This document shows, piece by piece, positions 8,594-16,272 of a stretch of DNA of 57,614 nt. The position numbers and the translations under genes were made by a program. Positions within the stretch are counted from its first letter, which is position 1, and each line of letters begins with the position of its first letter. The stretch is from Lachnospiraceae bacterium (GTDB taxonomy: Bacteria > Bacillota > Clostridia > Lachnospirales > Lachnospiraceae). Location: assembly GCA_030537145.1 (NCBI GenBank), contig JAUNON010000013.1, positions 1 to 57,614 on the forward strand, in the 5' to 3' direction. The notes under the pieces are model-generated. The model was not told the origin of the DNA. It saw nothing but the letters and a program-made list of their open reading frames with translations, and did not search any database.

Positions 8594-10693
8594 ATGAGGC
8601 GAGAAGAGGCAAGAAAAAAAGCTGAGGCGCTGGTGGCGCAGATGACACTGGAGGAGAAAGCTGCCCAGCTAAAATACGGCGCCCCCGCAATTCCGCGTCT
8701 TGGGGTTCCGGCGTATAATTGGTGGAATGAAGGGATACACGGAGTGGCAAGAGCGGGACAGGCTACGGTATTTCCCCAGGCCATCGGAATCGGCGCCACT
8801 TTTGATACGGAGCTGGCAGGAAGGATGGCGGATGTGGTTGCCACAGAGGGGCGTGCCAAATACAATGCGTATTCCGGAAAGGAAGACCGTGATATCTATA
8901 AGGGCCTGACCTTTTGGTCGCCCAATGTGAATATTTTCCGGGACCCCCGGTGGGGCCGCGGACATGAGACTTACGGAGAGGACCCGTACCTGAGCAGCCG
9001 GATGGGCGTAGCCTATGTGGAAGGGCTGCAGGGGAGCGGCGGGATCATGAAGGCGGCGGGCTGCGCGAAGCATTTTGCCGTACATTCCGGCCCGGAGGCG
9101 GTCCGCCATGAGTTTGATGCGGAGGTTTCTGCAAAAGATATGGAGGAAACCTATCTTCCGGCATTCAAGGCATTGGTGAAGGAAGCGGGTGTAGAGGCGG
9201 TAATGGGGGCGTACAACCGGACCAACGGAGAGCCCTGCTGCGCCAGTAAGGCGCTTCAGAAGGTTTTGCGGGAGGAATGGGGGTTTGAAGGCCATTTTGT
9301 TTCGGACTGCTGGGCAATCAGAGACTTTCATGAGCATCACGGCGTGACGAATAATGCTATGGAATCGGCGGCGCTGGCGATCAATACGGGCTGTGATCTG
9401 AATTGCGGTAATACATATCTGCACATCCTGAACGCATATCAGCATGGTATGGTGACGGAGGAGACGATTACTGAGGCGGCAGTGCGGTTGTTTACTACCC
9501 GGTATCTGCTGGGTATCATGGAGGGAAGCGAATATGATTCCATTCCCTACACGGAAGTAGAATCGAAGGAACATCTGGCATTGTCTGAAAAAGCGGCGGA
9601 GGAAAGCTTTGTGCTCCTGAAAAATAACGGCATTCTTCCGCTGGATAAATCGAAGCTAAAGACGGTGGGTATTATTGGCCCCAATGCCGACAGCCGTGTG
9701 GCGCTGATCGGCAATTATCACGGAACGGCGTCCCGCTATGTGACACTGCAGGAAGGCCTGCAGGATTATCTGGAAAAGGAAGAAATCCGGGTGCTGACAA
9801 GTGTAGGCTGCGAATTGTTCCAGGACAGAACAGAGCATTTGGCCTTTGCCGGAGACCGTCTTTCGGAGGCAAAGATCGTGGCGGACAACAGCGATGTGGT
9901 GATTCTGTGTGTTGGCCTGGACGAGACTCTGGAGGGTGAGGAGGGCGATACGGGAAACAGTTATGCCTCCGGAGACAAGCTGGATCTGCAGCTCCCGAAG
10001 GTCCAGAGGGATCTGATGGAAGCGGTGGCGGAAACCGGAAAGCCGGTGGTGCTCTGCCTGATGGCCGGAAGCGATATGGATATGAGCTATGCGGCGGAGC
10101 ATTTTGATGCGGTGCTGCAGCTTTGGTATCCCGGCGCACAGGGCGGACGTGCAGCCGCCCGGGTGCTTTTTGGGGACGTCTCCCCTTCCGGCAAGCTGCC
10201 AGTCACCTTCTATGAGACTTTGGAAGAGCTGCCGGAGTTTGCAGATTATGCCATGGAGGGCAGAACCTACCGTTATATGAAACAGAAGGCCCAGTACCCC
10301 TTTGGCTACGGGCTGACGTATGGAGATGTGCAGGTGCTGCGGGCAAAGCCGCTGGAGGATGCAGAAGGGATCGTGCTGGAGGCGGAGGCCGAAAACCGGG
10401 GAGTGCGGGATACAGACGAAGTGCTTCAGGTATATGTGAAAAATCTGGATTCGGAGCTGGCTGTACCGAACCCGGCGCTGTGGGGATTTTCCAGAATTCA
10501 TCTGAAAGCAGGCGAGAAGGGGACATTTCGGATTCCGGTACCGGAGGAGGCATTCACGGTGGTGGACGAAGCCGGATGCCGGAGGATGGCCGGGGGCCGT
10601 TATGCCCTGTATGTGGGCTGCAGTCAGCCGGATGCGCGCAGTGCGGAGCTGACCGGGACAAGCCCGGTGAGGGTTGAGATAAAAAAAGAGTAA
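8594..10693 (+). CDS. GH3 glycoside hydrolase (beta-glucosidase/beta-xylosidase type)
   Basis: A 699-aa enzyme predicted to remove terminal beta-linked glucose or xylose. It has the GH3 TIM barrel (SPNVNIFRDPRWGRGHETYG near 112-131, then KHFAVHSGPE), the nucleophile in FVSDCWAI (Asp238), the alpha/beta sandwich domain and a C-terminal fibronectin-III-like domain. No signal peptide is visible, so it should act in the cytoplasm on imported oligosaccharides. The ATG at 8594 is chosen because AGAGAGGA lies 10 nt upstream; the in-frame ATG at 8564 has none. GC content rises again here, so the AT-rich block ends just before. It is the natural partner of the importer at 125-3415. Confidence 0.92.
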   Translation: MRREEARKKAEALVAQMTLEEKAAQLKYGAPAIPRLGVPAYNWWNEGIHGVARAGQATVFPQAIGIGATFDTELAGRMADVVATEGRAKYNAYSGKEDRDIYKGLTFWSPNVNIFRDPRWGRGHETYGEDPYLSSRMGVAYVEGLQGSGGIMKAAGCAKHFAVHSGPEAVRHEFDAEVSAKDMEETYLPAFKALVKEAGVEAVMGAYNRTNGEPCCASKALQKVLREEWGFEGHFVSDCWAIRDFHEHHGVTNNAMESAALAINTGCDLNCGNTYLHILNAYQHGMVTEETITEAAVRLFTTRYLLGIMEGSEYDSIPYTEVESKEHLALSEKAAEESFVLLKNNGILPLDKSKLKTVGIIGPNADSRVALIGNYHGTASRYVTLQEGLQDYLEKEEIRVLTSVGCELFQDRTEHLAFAGDRLSEAKIVADNSDVVILCVGLDETLEGEEGDTGNSYASGDKLDLQLPKVQRDLMEAVAETGKPVVLCLMAGSDMDMSYAAEHFDAVLQLWYPGAQGGRAAARVLFGDVSPSGKLPVTFYETLEELPEFADYAMEGRTYRYMKQKAQYPFGYGLTYGDVQVLRAKPLEDAEGIVLEAEAENRGVRDTDEVLQVYVKNLDSELAVPNPALWGFSRIHLKAGEKGTFRIPVPEEAFTVVDEAGCRRMAGGRYALYVGCSQPDARSAELTGTSPVRVEIKKE

Positions 10694-10708
10694 CGAAAGA
10701 GCGGAAAA

Positions 10709-10878
10709 GGAGCTGCCGCAAAATCTCATTTGCAAAGTTCTGTATCCGGTGTTTGTGAGCACTTCCTGACATCTGTCCGTCCATGTCGGACTTCGTCCGC
10801 CATGTTTCGGACATTTGTCTCAGTGATACAAACACCCTGGATACAGATCCTTTTGCTATTCGATTTTGCGACAGCTCC
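10709..10878. repeat. 170-nt palindromic element, copy A
   Basis: The ends are near-perfect terminal inverted repeats: GGAGCTGCCGCAAAATC (10709-10725) and GATTTTGCGACAGCTCC (10862-10878). Inside, TGTATCCGGTGTTTGTGAGCA (from 10741) is inverted as TGATACAAACACCCTGGATACA, enclosing a GTCGGAC/GTCCGC hairpin. The 106-nt core differs at about 9 positions from copy B at 42501-42606. It does not encode a protein and carries no transposase. Confidence 0.85.
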
Positions 10879-10906
10879 GGCAAAGCAATGTTTTCCAAAA
10901 AACCGG

Positions 10907-10935
10907 TTGACATTCTCTGCGCAGGCGTGTATGCT
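10907..10935 (+). promoter_or_regulatory. Strong sigma-A promoter for leader ORF and ABC exporter
   Basis: TTGACA (10907-10912), a 17-nt spacer and TATGCT (10930-10935). Transcription would start near 10943 and produce a leader of nearly 300 nt containing a 31-codon ORF and a terminator before the exporter genes. Confidence 0.7.
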
Positions 10936-11030
10936 ATGGATTACATAGCTGCTGCGTCAGCAGGCGGCAGCTTCGGAACAGATGATTTCAGGCCGGGCCT
11001 GATGGGAATAGAAGGAAAGGAGGTAATTTT

Positions 11031-11126
11031 ATGAAAAACTTATATTTTGACGGAAAAATGAGCGGATTGAGAAAGAAATATGTATGGAATAAGTTTGAAA
11101 ACGGCTGCCTCCTGCGCAAGACATGA
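11031..11126 (+). CDS. 31-aa leader peptide candidate upstream of ABC exporter
   Basis: This short ORF has an excellent ribosome binding site (AAAGGAGG ending at 11023, then TAATTTT and ATG). It encodes a basic, tyrosine- and lysine-rich peptide that begins MKNLYFDGKMSG and ends NGCLLRKT. It is not recognised as a known family. Its last codons overlap a hairpin (TGCGCAA 11113-11119 with TTGCGCA 11133-11139) and a CTCCTG (11109-11114) able to pair with CAGGAG (11159-11164) at the foot of the terminator that follows. The arrangement resembles bmrB, the leader peptide controlling the heterodimeric drug exporter BmrCD in Bacillus. It could also be a small functional peptide. Confidence 0.6.
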   Translation: MKNLYFDGKMSGLRKKYVWNKFENGCLLRKT

Positions 11127-11162
11127 CGTTATTTGCGCATTCTGTTTCTGATGTAAGACAGG

Positions 11163-11194
11163 AGACTGCAGTTTTCGGACTGCGGTCTTTTTTT
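11163..11194 (+). terminator. Intrinsic terminator/attenuator before ABC exporter genes
   Basis: AGACTGCAG (11163-11171) pairs with CTGCGGTCT (11180-11188) across an 8-nt loop, followed by seven T residues. It lies between the 31-codon ORF and the ATG at 11233, so it can only act on the leader transcript; conditional readthrough is inferred. Confidence 0.8.
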
Positions 11195-11232
11195 ATGCAG
11201 GAAAGAAAACTGGAACGGGAGGAAGAAGGGAG

Positions 11233-12966
11233 ATGGAGTGTTTGAGAATAAGAACCTATGTGCTGAAGTTTAAGGGCCGTTATCTGCTGGGAACAGCCTG
11301 TATGCTGGGCGCAATCGGTCTGGATCTTTTATCCCCGGTATTGATTCGGAGAATCATTGATGATGTAATCCTGGACGGGAAGCAGCAGCTTCTGATGGCG
11401 CTGCTGCTGGGGCTTTTGGGGATCGGCCTGGGACGGGCCCTGCTGGGGTACGTGAAGGAGTTTACCTTTGACTGGATCGGGATGACAGCCACCAATCAAA
11501 TGCGCAAGGATGTGTTTGACCATGTGCAGACGCTGTCTGTGGAGTTTTTTCATCAGCACAATACCGGAGAATTGATGACCAGGATCAAGGATGATGTGGA
11601 TAAGGTATGTGTGGCCATTGGCTTTGTGGGGATGCTGGCGGTGGAGGCTGCGGTGCATACGGTGCTGGTGGTGGTGTGTATGCTGCGGCTCAGCCCGCTG
11701 CTGACCCTGGTTCCTCTGGCACTGCTGCCGCTGATCGGCGTAATGGCACTGCAGATGGAGCGGAAGCTGGGAGCAGTTTATGATGAGATCAGCGATGAGA
11801 CGGCGGCAATGAATACGGTGGCGGAGGAAAACCTGGCCGGTGTCCGCACGGTAAAGGCATTTACGAAGGAGGAATATGAGAAGGATAAGTTCCGGGGTCA
11901 TAACAAGCGGTTTTATAATCTGAATATGAAGCAGGCCCGGCTGGTGGCTGCTTACCAGCCTGCCATTTCCGGTACGGGAAAGATTATGCTTTTGGCGGTG
12001 GTGATCGTGGGCGGAGTGCTGGTGATCCGGGGGGATATGACGCTGGGGACTCTCAGCGCATTTTCGGAATATGCCAATAATATTATCTGGCCCATGGAGA
12101 TCATCGGCTGGCTCAGCAATGATATCGGTTCTGCCATGGCTTCCTGGAAGAAAATCAAACGGATCATGGAGGAAACACCGGTGATCTGCGATCCGGATGC
12201 CCCGGTTTTTCTGGAGCAGGTGCAGGGACGGCTGACGTTTGAGCATGTGAGCCTGTCTCTGGGCGGCAGGAAAATTCTGGAGGATATAAGCTTTGATCTG
12301 CAGCCCGGAAAAACATTGGGAATTATGGGAATGACCGGAGCAGGAAAAAGTATGCTGGTCAGCCTGGCTCAGCGGTTTTATGATCCCACGGAAGGAGCCG
12401 TGCTGCTGGATGGAGTGGATCTGCGCAGACTTTCCCTGCGTCAGCTTCGTTCCTCCATGGCGGCCGTGACGCAGGATGTATTCCTGTTCTCCGATACGGT
12501 AAACCAGAATGTGAAAATGGGAAGAAAGAGCACACTGGATGAGGTGTCTGTCAAGCAGGCGCTGCAGCAGGCGGAGGCAGGGGAATTTGTGAGCAATCTT
12601 TCCAGGCAGGAGGAAACCCTGATCGGGGAGCGGGGCGTGGGACTGTCCGGCGGACAGAAGCAGCGGATCAGCATTGCCCGGGCGATTGCCAAGGGAGCGC
12701 CGGTTTTGCTTCTGGACGATTCCACTTCTGCCCTGGACATGGAGACGGAGGAAGCGCTTCAGGAAAACCTGCGCCATACCGGGCCCATGACAAAGGTGAT
12801 TATCGGACACCGCATTTCTGCGGTGCGGGATGCGGATGAGATCCTGATTCTCCGGGACGGAAGGATCCTGGAGCGGGGAAATCATGAGGAATTGATGAAA
12901 AGAAAGGGAGAATATTACCGGACCTGGTGTGTTCAGTACGGAGAGGAGGTGAGTGCATGTCAGTAA
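11233..12966 (+). CDS. ABC exporter half-transporter, subunit with degenerate catalytic site
   Basis: A 577-aa fused membrane/ATPase protein of the multidrug ABC exporter type. About six transmembrane segments fill residues 15-290, followed by Walker A (GMTGAGKS, about 364-371), signature LSGGQKQR, and Walker B ending LLLDDSTSALD. The usual catalytic glutamate after Walker B is Asp here, which is typical of one partner in heterodimeric exporters such as BmrC/BmrD, LmrC/LmrD and TM287/288. The next gene has the normal Glu. ATG 11233 follows GGAGGAAGAAGGG, and the gene overlaps the next by 10 nt. The leader ORF and terminator upstream suggest inducible expression. The exported compound is unknown. 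Confidence 0.92.
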   Translation: MECLRIRTYVLKFKGRYLLGTACMLGAIGLDLLSPVLIRRIIDDVILDGKQQLLMALLLGLLGIGLGRALLGYVKEFTFDWIGMTATNQMRKDVFDHVQTLSVEFFHQHNTGELMTRIKDDVDKVCVAIGFVGMLAVEAAVHTVLVVVCMLRLSPLLTLVPLALLPLIGVMALQMERKLGAVYDEISDETAAMNTVAEENLAGVRTVKAFTKEEYEKDKFRGHNKRFYNLNMKQARLVAAYQPAISGTGKIMLLAVVIVGGVLVIRGDMTLGTLSAFSEYANNIIWPMEIIGWLSNDIGSAMASWKKIKRIMEETPVICDPDAPVFLEQVQGRLTFEHVSLSLGGRKILEDISFDLQPGKTLGIMGMTGAGKSMLVSLAQRFYDPTEGAVLLDGVDLRRLSLRQLRSSMAAVTQDVFLFSDTVNQNVKMGRKSTLDEVSVKQALQQAEAGEFVSNLSRQEETLIGERGVGLSGGQKQRISIARAIAKGAPVLLLDDSTSALDMETEEALQENLRHTGPMTKVIIGHRISAVRDADEILILRDGRILERGNHEELMKRKGEYYRTWCVQYGEEVSACQ

Positions 12967-14777
12967 ATTCGATTCGGCAGGATGAGGTACAGCGGGAGGT
13001 GGATAAGAAGGATACGCTGGTGCGCCTGTACCGCTATTTGTTCCGGTATAAAACGAAATTGCTGGGAGTGGTTTTTCTGCTGGCGGTAACGGTTTCCATC
13101 AGCCTGGTATCCCCTCTGTTTATTGAGCGGGCCATTGATGTGCATGTGGCTGCCGGAGACTGGAAAAGGCTGCTGCTGCTGGGGGCAGCGGCGTTGGCCG
13201 CATATCTGATCTTTATGGCAGGCTCCAGAGCCCAGACGATTCTGATGGCCAGCGTCACCAATCAGGTACTGCTGGAGATCCGGGAGGAGCTGTACAGCCA
13301 CATCCAGACCCTCAGCTTTCATTTCTTTGACAGCAGGCCTACCGGGAAAATCCTGGCCCGGGTGATCGGGGATGTGAACTCGCTGAAGGAAATGCTGACA
13401 GACAGCGTGACGCAGCTTGTGCCCGGCTTTGCCACAGTGCTGGGAGTGGCGGTGATCATGCTGGTAAAAAATCCGCTGCTGGCTTTGGCGGCGCTGATTA
13501 CGCTGCCTCTTCTGGCGGGAGGGATGTTTTGGGTGATGAACGTGGGGCACCGGCTCTGGCAGATCTACCGGAAAAAGTCCTCGAACCTGAATGCTTTTAT
13601 TCATGAGGATATGTCCGGCATCCGTATCATTCAGAGCTTTGCCGCAGAGGAGGAGACCCGGACGGACTTTTACCAGTTGGCGGACGAACAGCGGTTGTCC
13701 TTTATCAATGCGGTGCGTATTGCAGACTGCTTTGGTCCTGTCGTGGATATTACCTGGGGCATGGGAGCGTTTTTGCTTTACTTCATCGGAATTAAAATTA
13801 TCGGCGCAGAAAAGGTGGGGGTAGGAACACTGATGGCATTTTCCACTTATCTTGGTATGTTCTGGAATCCCATCCGGAATCTGGCCAGCTTTTATAATAA
13901 GCTGGTAACCAACCTTTCAGCGGCGGAACGGATTTTTGATATTCTGGATACTCCGGCGGAAATCACGGACCGGGAGGATGCGGGAGAGCTGCCGGAAATC
14001 CGGGGAGAGGTCCGTTTTGAGGATGTGACCTTTGCTTATGCGGATGAGCCGGACCGGAATGTGCTGGAGCATGTCAGCTTCCGGGTGCTGCCGGGACAGA
14101 CCGTTGCTCTGGTGGGGCCCACGGGAGCCGGGAAAACCACCATTGTCAACCTGATCAGCCGGTTTTATGACGTGAAATCCGGAAGCATTTATATCGATGA
14201 TCATGAAATCCATGAAGTGACAATGGAAAGCTTACGCCGTCAGATGGGAATCATGACACAGGAAAATTTCCTGTTTACCGGAACCATCCGGGAAAATATC
14301 TGCTACGGGCGGCCGGATGCCACGGAGGAGGAAATGATCGCCGCCGCAAAAGCAGTAAATGCACATGGCTTTATCATGAATCTGGAGAAGGGCTACGATA
14401 CGGAAATCAGCGAGCGGGGGGCCCGGTTTTCCATCGGCCAGCGGCAGCTTCTTGCCTTTGCCCGCACGATGCTTACCGATCCCAGGATCCTGATTCTGGA
14501 TGAAGCCACCTCCAGCATCGATACGCATACGGAGATCCTGGTGCAGGAGGGAATCCGGCATCTGCTGGAAAACAGAACCTCCTTTGTGGTCGCTCACCGT
14601 CTGTCTACCATACGGAATGCAGACCGGATCTTTGTAATCAACCAGAAAGGGATTCTGGAGGACGGAACACACCGGGAGCTGATGGAAAAAAAGGGAGCTT
14701 ATTATGAATTGTATCGTATCAGTTCAGCCCAGGACCTTGCACTGGCTGCAAAGCCCGTAAGAACAAGTGACGGTTGA
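12957..14777 (+). CDS. ABC exporter half-transporter, catalytic partner
   Basis: A 606-aa exporter half with six transmembrane segments (about 30-310), Walker A (GPTGAGKT), and Walker B ILILDEATSSID with the catalytic Glu intact. Its signature is FSIGQRQ rather than LSGGQ, the complementary degeneration expected when paired with the 11233 product. ATG 12957 is chosen because GAGAGGAGG lies six bases upstream; the frame is open further upstream without a site. The last 18 codons (residues SSAQDLALAAKPVRTSDG) lie inside a 69-nt dispersed repeat that recurs inverted at 37981-38049, so the C-terminal tail is probably repeat-derived and not ancestral. Confidence 0.92.
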   Translation: MSVNSIRQDEVQREVDKKDTLVRLYRYLFRYKTKLLGVVFLLAVTVSISLVSPLFIERAIDVHVAAGDWKRLLLLGAAALAAYLIFMAGSRAQTILMASVTNQVLLEIREELYSHIQTLSFHFFDSRPTGKILARVIGDVNSLKEMLTDSVTQLVPGFATVLGVAVIMLVKNPLLALAALITLPLLAGGMFWVMNVGHRLWQIYRKKSSNLNAFIHEDMSGIRIIQSFAAEEETRTDFYQLADEQRLSFINAVRIADCFGPVVDITWGMGAFLLYFIGIKIIGAEKVGVGTLMAFSTYLGMFWNPIRNLASFYNKLVTNLSAAERIFDILDTPAEITDREDAGELPEIRGEVRFEDVTFAYADEPDRNVLEHVSFRVLPGQTVALVGPTGAGKTTIVNLISRFYDVKSGSIYIDDHEIHEVTMESLRRQMGIMTQENFLFTGTIRENICYGRPDATEEEMIAAAKAVNAHGFIMNLEKGYDTEISERGARFSIGQRQLLAFARTMLTDPRILILDEATSSIDTHTEILVQEGIRHLLENRTSFVVAHRLSTIRNADRIFVINQKGILEDGTHRELMEKKGAYYELYRISSAQDLALAAKPVRTSDG

Positions 14778-14788
14778 AAAGAAACCAG
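14720..14788 (+). repeat. 69-nt dispersed repeat, copy within ABC exporter 3' end
   Basis: It matches the reverse complement of 37981-38049 at 67 of 69 positions (differences in GGACCTT versus GGGCTTT). It covers the last 18 codons and stop of the exporter gene plus 11 nt beyond. Confidence 0.9.
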
Positions 14789-14807
14789 TCCGGACTGAAT
14801 TTTTCTG

Positions 14808-14836
14808 TTGCAAAATCATCCGAAAAAGATTAGCAT
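14808..14836 (+). promoter_or_regulatory. Promoter of lacI-type regulator gene
   Basis: TTGCAA (14808-14813), a 17-nt spacer and TAGCAT (14831-14836). The same hexamers at the same spacing precede the binding-protein gene at 16172-16200. That suggests a common promoter design, possibly co-regulated by the LacI product. Confidence 0.6.
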
Positions 14837-14894
14837 AAACTATATCCATTTGTGGAAAAAATAGCAGAGAAGGATCAAATGGGGAGGGAGCCGG

Positions 14895-15923
14895 ATGATT
14901 ACGATTAAGGAAATAGCGGAGCGGATCGGTGTGAGTCCTACGACGGTTTCGAATGTGATAAATGGCCGGACCGGAAAAATGTCGGAGGAAACCAGAAAAA
15001 GGGTGGAAGCGGCTCTGGTGGAATATCACTATGTGGGAGAGAGCCGGAAGGAAGATCCAAACGCAGAAATGAAGCTGATTGCCATGGATTTTTATCTGGG
15101 TCAGAATAAGGATGTTATGACGGATCCCTTCTGTTCCACGTTGCTGGGAGCCGTCATGCGGGAGCTGCGGGAGCTGGGCCGGTATGTCGTCAGTGCTTCC
15201 CACGAGGATGAGGACGAGATTATCCGTAAGCTGGCGTCCAGAAATGTAGAGGGCGGGATCGTTCTTGGCTGTCCGCCGGAGAAATGCCTGGATTTGTGCA
15301 GACGGACGGCCAAGCCGGTGGTTTTTATCGATTCCGGCGATGGGGAATATGATAATGTGGGGCTGCAGGATATGCAGGGAGCTTATGAAATGACGTCCTA
15401 TCTGATTCGGCAGGGGCACCGGCGAATCGCATTTTTTAACGATCACGGCGGCTTTACGCCCAGCAATCGGGAGCGGCTGCTGGGATTCCGGCTGGCGATG
15501 GAGCAGCATGGGCTGGAAATTTTCCAGGAGGATGTGTATCAGCTCCCGTTGGAGAGAAATCTGCGCTACGAGATTCTGCGCCAGTTCGCCAGAAAAAAGG
15601 CAGGACGGGAATGTACGGCGGCATTTTTCGTGTGCGACCTGTTTGCCAATGAGGCGATCAGTATTTTCTTTTCGCAGGGAATCTCCGTGCCGGAGCAGAT
15701 CTCTGTTACCGGTTTTGATGACAATATTTATGCACGACTGTCCAGACCGCGTCTGACCACGGTGCGGCAGAATCCGGAGGAAAAGGCAAAGGAAGCGGTA
15801 AAGCTTCTGATGAAACGAATCTATGGGGAGGCGGTGCAGGTATATTCCCTGCATCTTCCTACAGAGCTGATCGTGCGGGACAGCGTCCGCTATATCGGGC
15901 AGGAGAAGGAAGCGGACAGGTAA
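14895..15923 (+). CDS. LacI-family transcriptional regulator
   Basis: A 342-aa regulator. The N-terminal helix-turn-helix with hinge helix is clear (ITIKEIAERIGVSPTTVSN at residues 2-20). The periplasmic-binding-protein-like effector domain follows (VEGGIVLGCPPE, then FIDSGDGEYDNVG, then ISVTGFDDNIYARLSRPRLT near the end). It should bind a sugar and control the downstream importer, amylosucrase and alpha-galactosidase genes. ATG 14895 follows GGGGAGGGAG. It is transcribed from its own promoter and closed by a hairpin terminator at 15945. No convincing palindromic operator was found by eye. Confidence 0.93.
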   Translation: MITIKEIAERIGVSPTTVSNVINGRTGKMSEETRKRVEAALVEYHYVGESRKEDPNAEMKLIAMDFYLGQNKDVMTDPFCSTLLGAVMRELRELGRYVVSASHEDEDEIIRKLASRNVEGGIVLGCPPEKCLDLCRRTAKPVVFIDSGDGEYDNVGLQDMQGAYEMTSYLIRQGHRRIAFFNDHGGFTPSNRERLLGFRLAMEQHGLEIFQEDVYQLPLERNLRYEILRQFARKKAGRECTAAFFVCDLFANEAISIFFSQGISVPEQISVTGFDDNIYARLSRPRLTTVRQNPEEKAKEAVKLLMKRIYGEAVQVYSLHLPTELIVRDSVRYIGQEKEADR

Positions 15924-15944
15924 TGAAAAACAGAAAGAAACAGA

Positions 15945-15998
15945 CTGCTGCAAAATGAAGGGGGAGGGATCCCGGATTCATTTTGCGGCAGTTTTTTT
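15945..15998 (+). terminator. Intrinsic terminator after lacI-type gene
   Basis: CTGCTGCAAAATGA (15945-15958) pairs with TCATTTTGCGGCAG (15978-15991) and is followed by seven Ts. Its arm is close to the terminal inverted repeat of the 170-nt palindromic element. Confidence 0.88.
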
Positions 15999-16171
15999 GT
16001 ATAGAAAATTCCTCGAATTTCCTATACGAGAAGCCTGCGGAAAAATGCGCACGAATGCATAAGGTAATTTAGTGCGGCGCAATCTGCATCCGGCGCAAGG
16101 ACCGTATTTGACGTTTTGACCAAAAATGAATGCGGAATCTTGGATGAAATGTTGGTGTTTCGCACAACTTA
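15999..16171. repeat. Hairpin and 25-nt repeat in regulator-importer gap
   Basis: A hairpin (GTATAGAAAATT with AATTTCCTATAC) is followed by ATGCGCACGAATGCATAAGG plus TAATT at 16045-16069. The same 25 nt, with two changes, occurs at 23748-23772 behind another TTTCCTAT/AGCC/TGCGG stretch. The rest of this gap holds no gene. Confidence 0.6.
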
Positions 16172-16200
16172 TTGCAAAACCTCACAAAACAAATTAGCAT
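16172..16200 (+). promoter_or_regulatory. Promoter of raffinose/sucrose operon
   Basis: TTGCAA (16172-16177), a 17-nt spacer and TAGCAT (16195-16200), 73 nt before the binding-protein ATG. It is nearly the same as the promoter at 14808. Confidence 0.6.
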
Positions 16201-16272
16201 CTTTTTAAGATTTCATGGAATGTGAAAGCATTCATGAGGTAAAAAGAAAATGGAAAGAGAGGAGGACATTTC

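Noticed and set aside
9656..10762. Long minus-strand frame opposite the GH3 gene
   Set aside because: Shadow of the GH3 coding frame that begins inside the palindromic repeat; no family resemblance.
10730..11034. Two short plus frames (72 and 83 codons) around the first palindromic repeat
   Set aside because: They run through repeat and promoter sequence, and similar frames at the second copy diverge; not genes.
11329..12885. Long open frame opposite the ABC exporter gene (about 518 codons)
   Set aside because: His/Gln-rich composition typical of the antisense of a GC-rich gene, no ribosome site, and the plus-strand gene is certain.
14786..14803. CAGTCCGGACTG followed by AATTTTT as a terminator after the ABC exporter
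   Set aside because: Only a 4-bp stem with a 4-nt loop; too weak to call.
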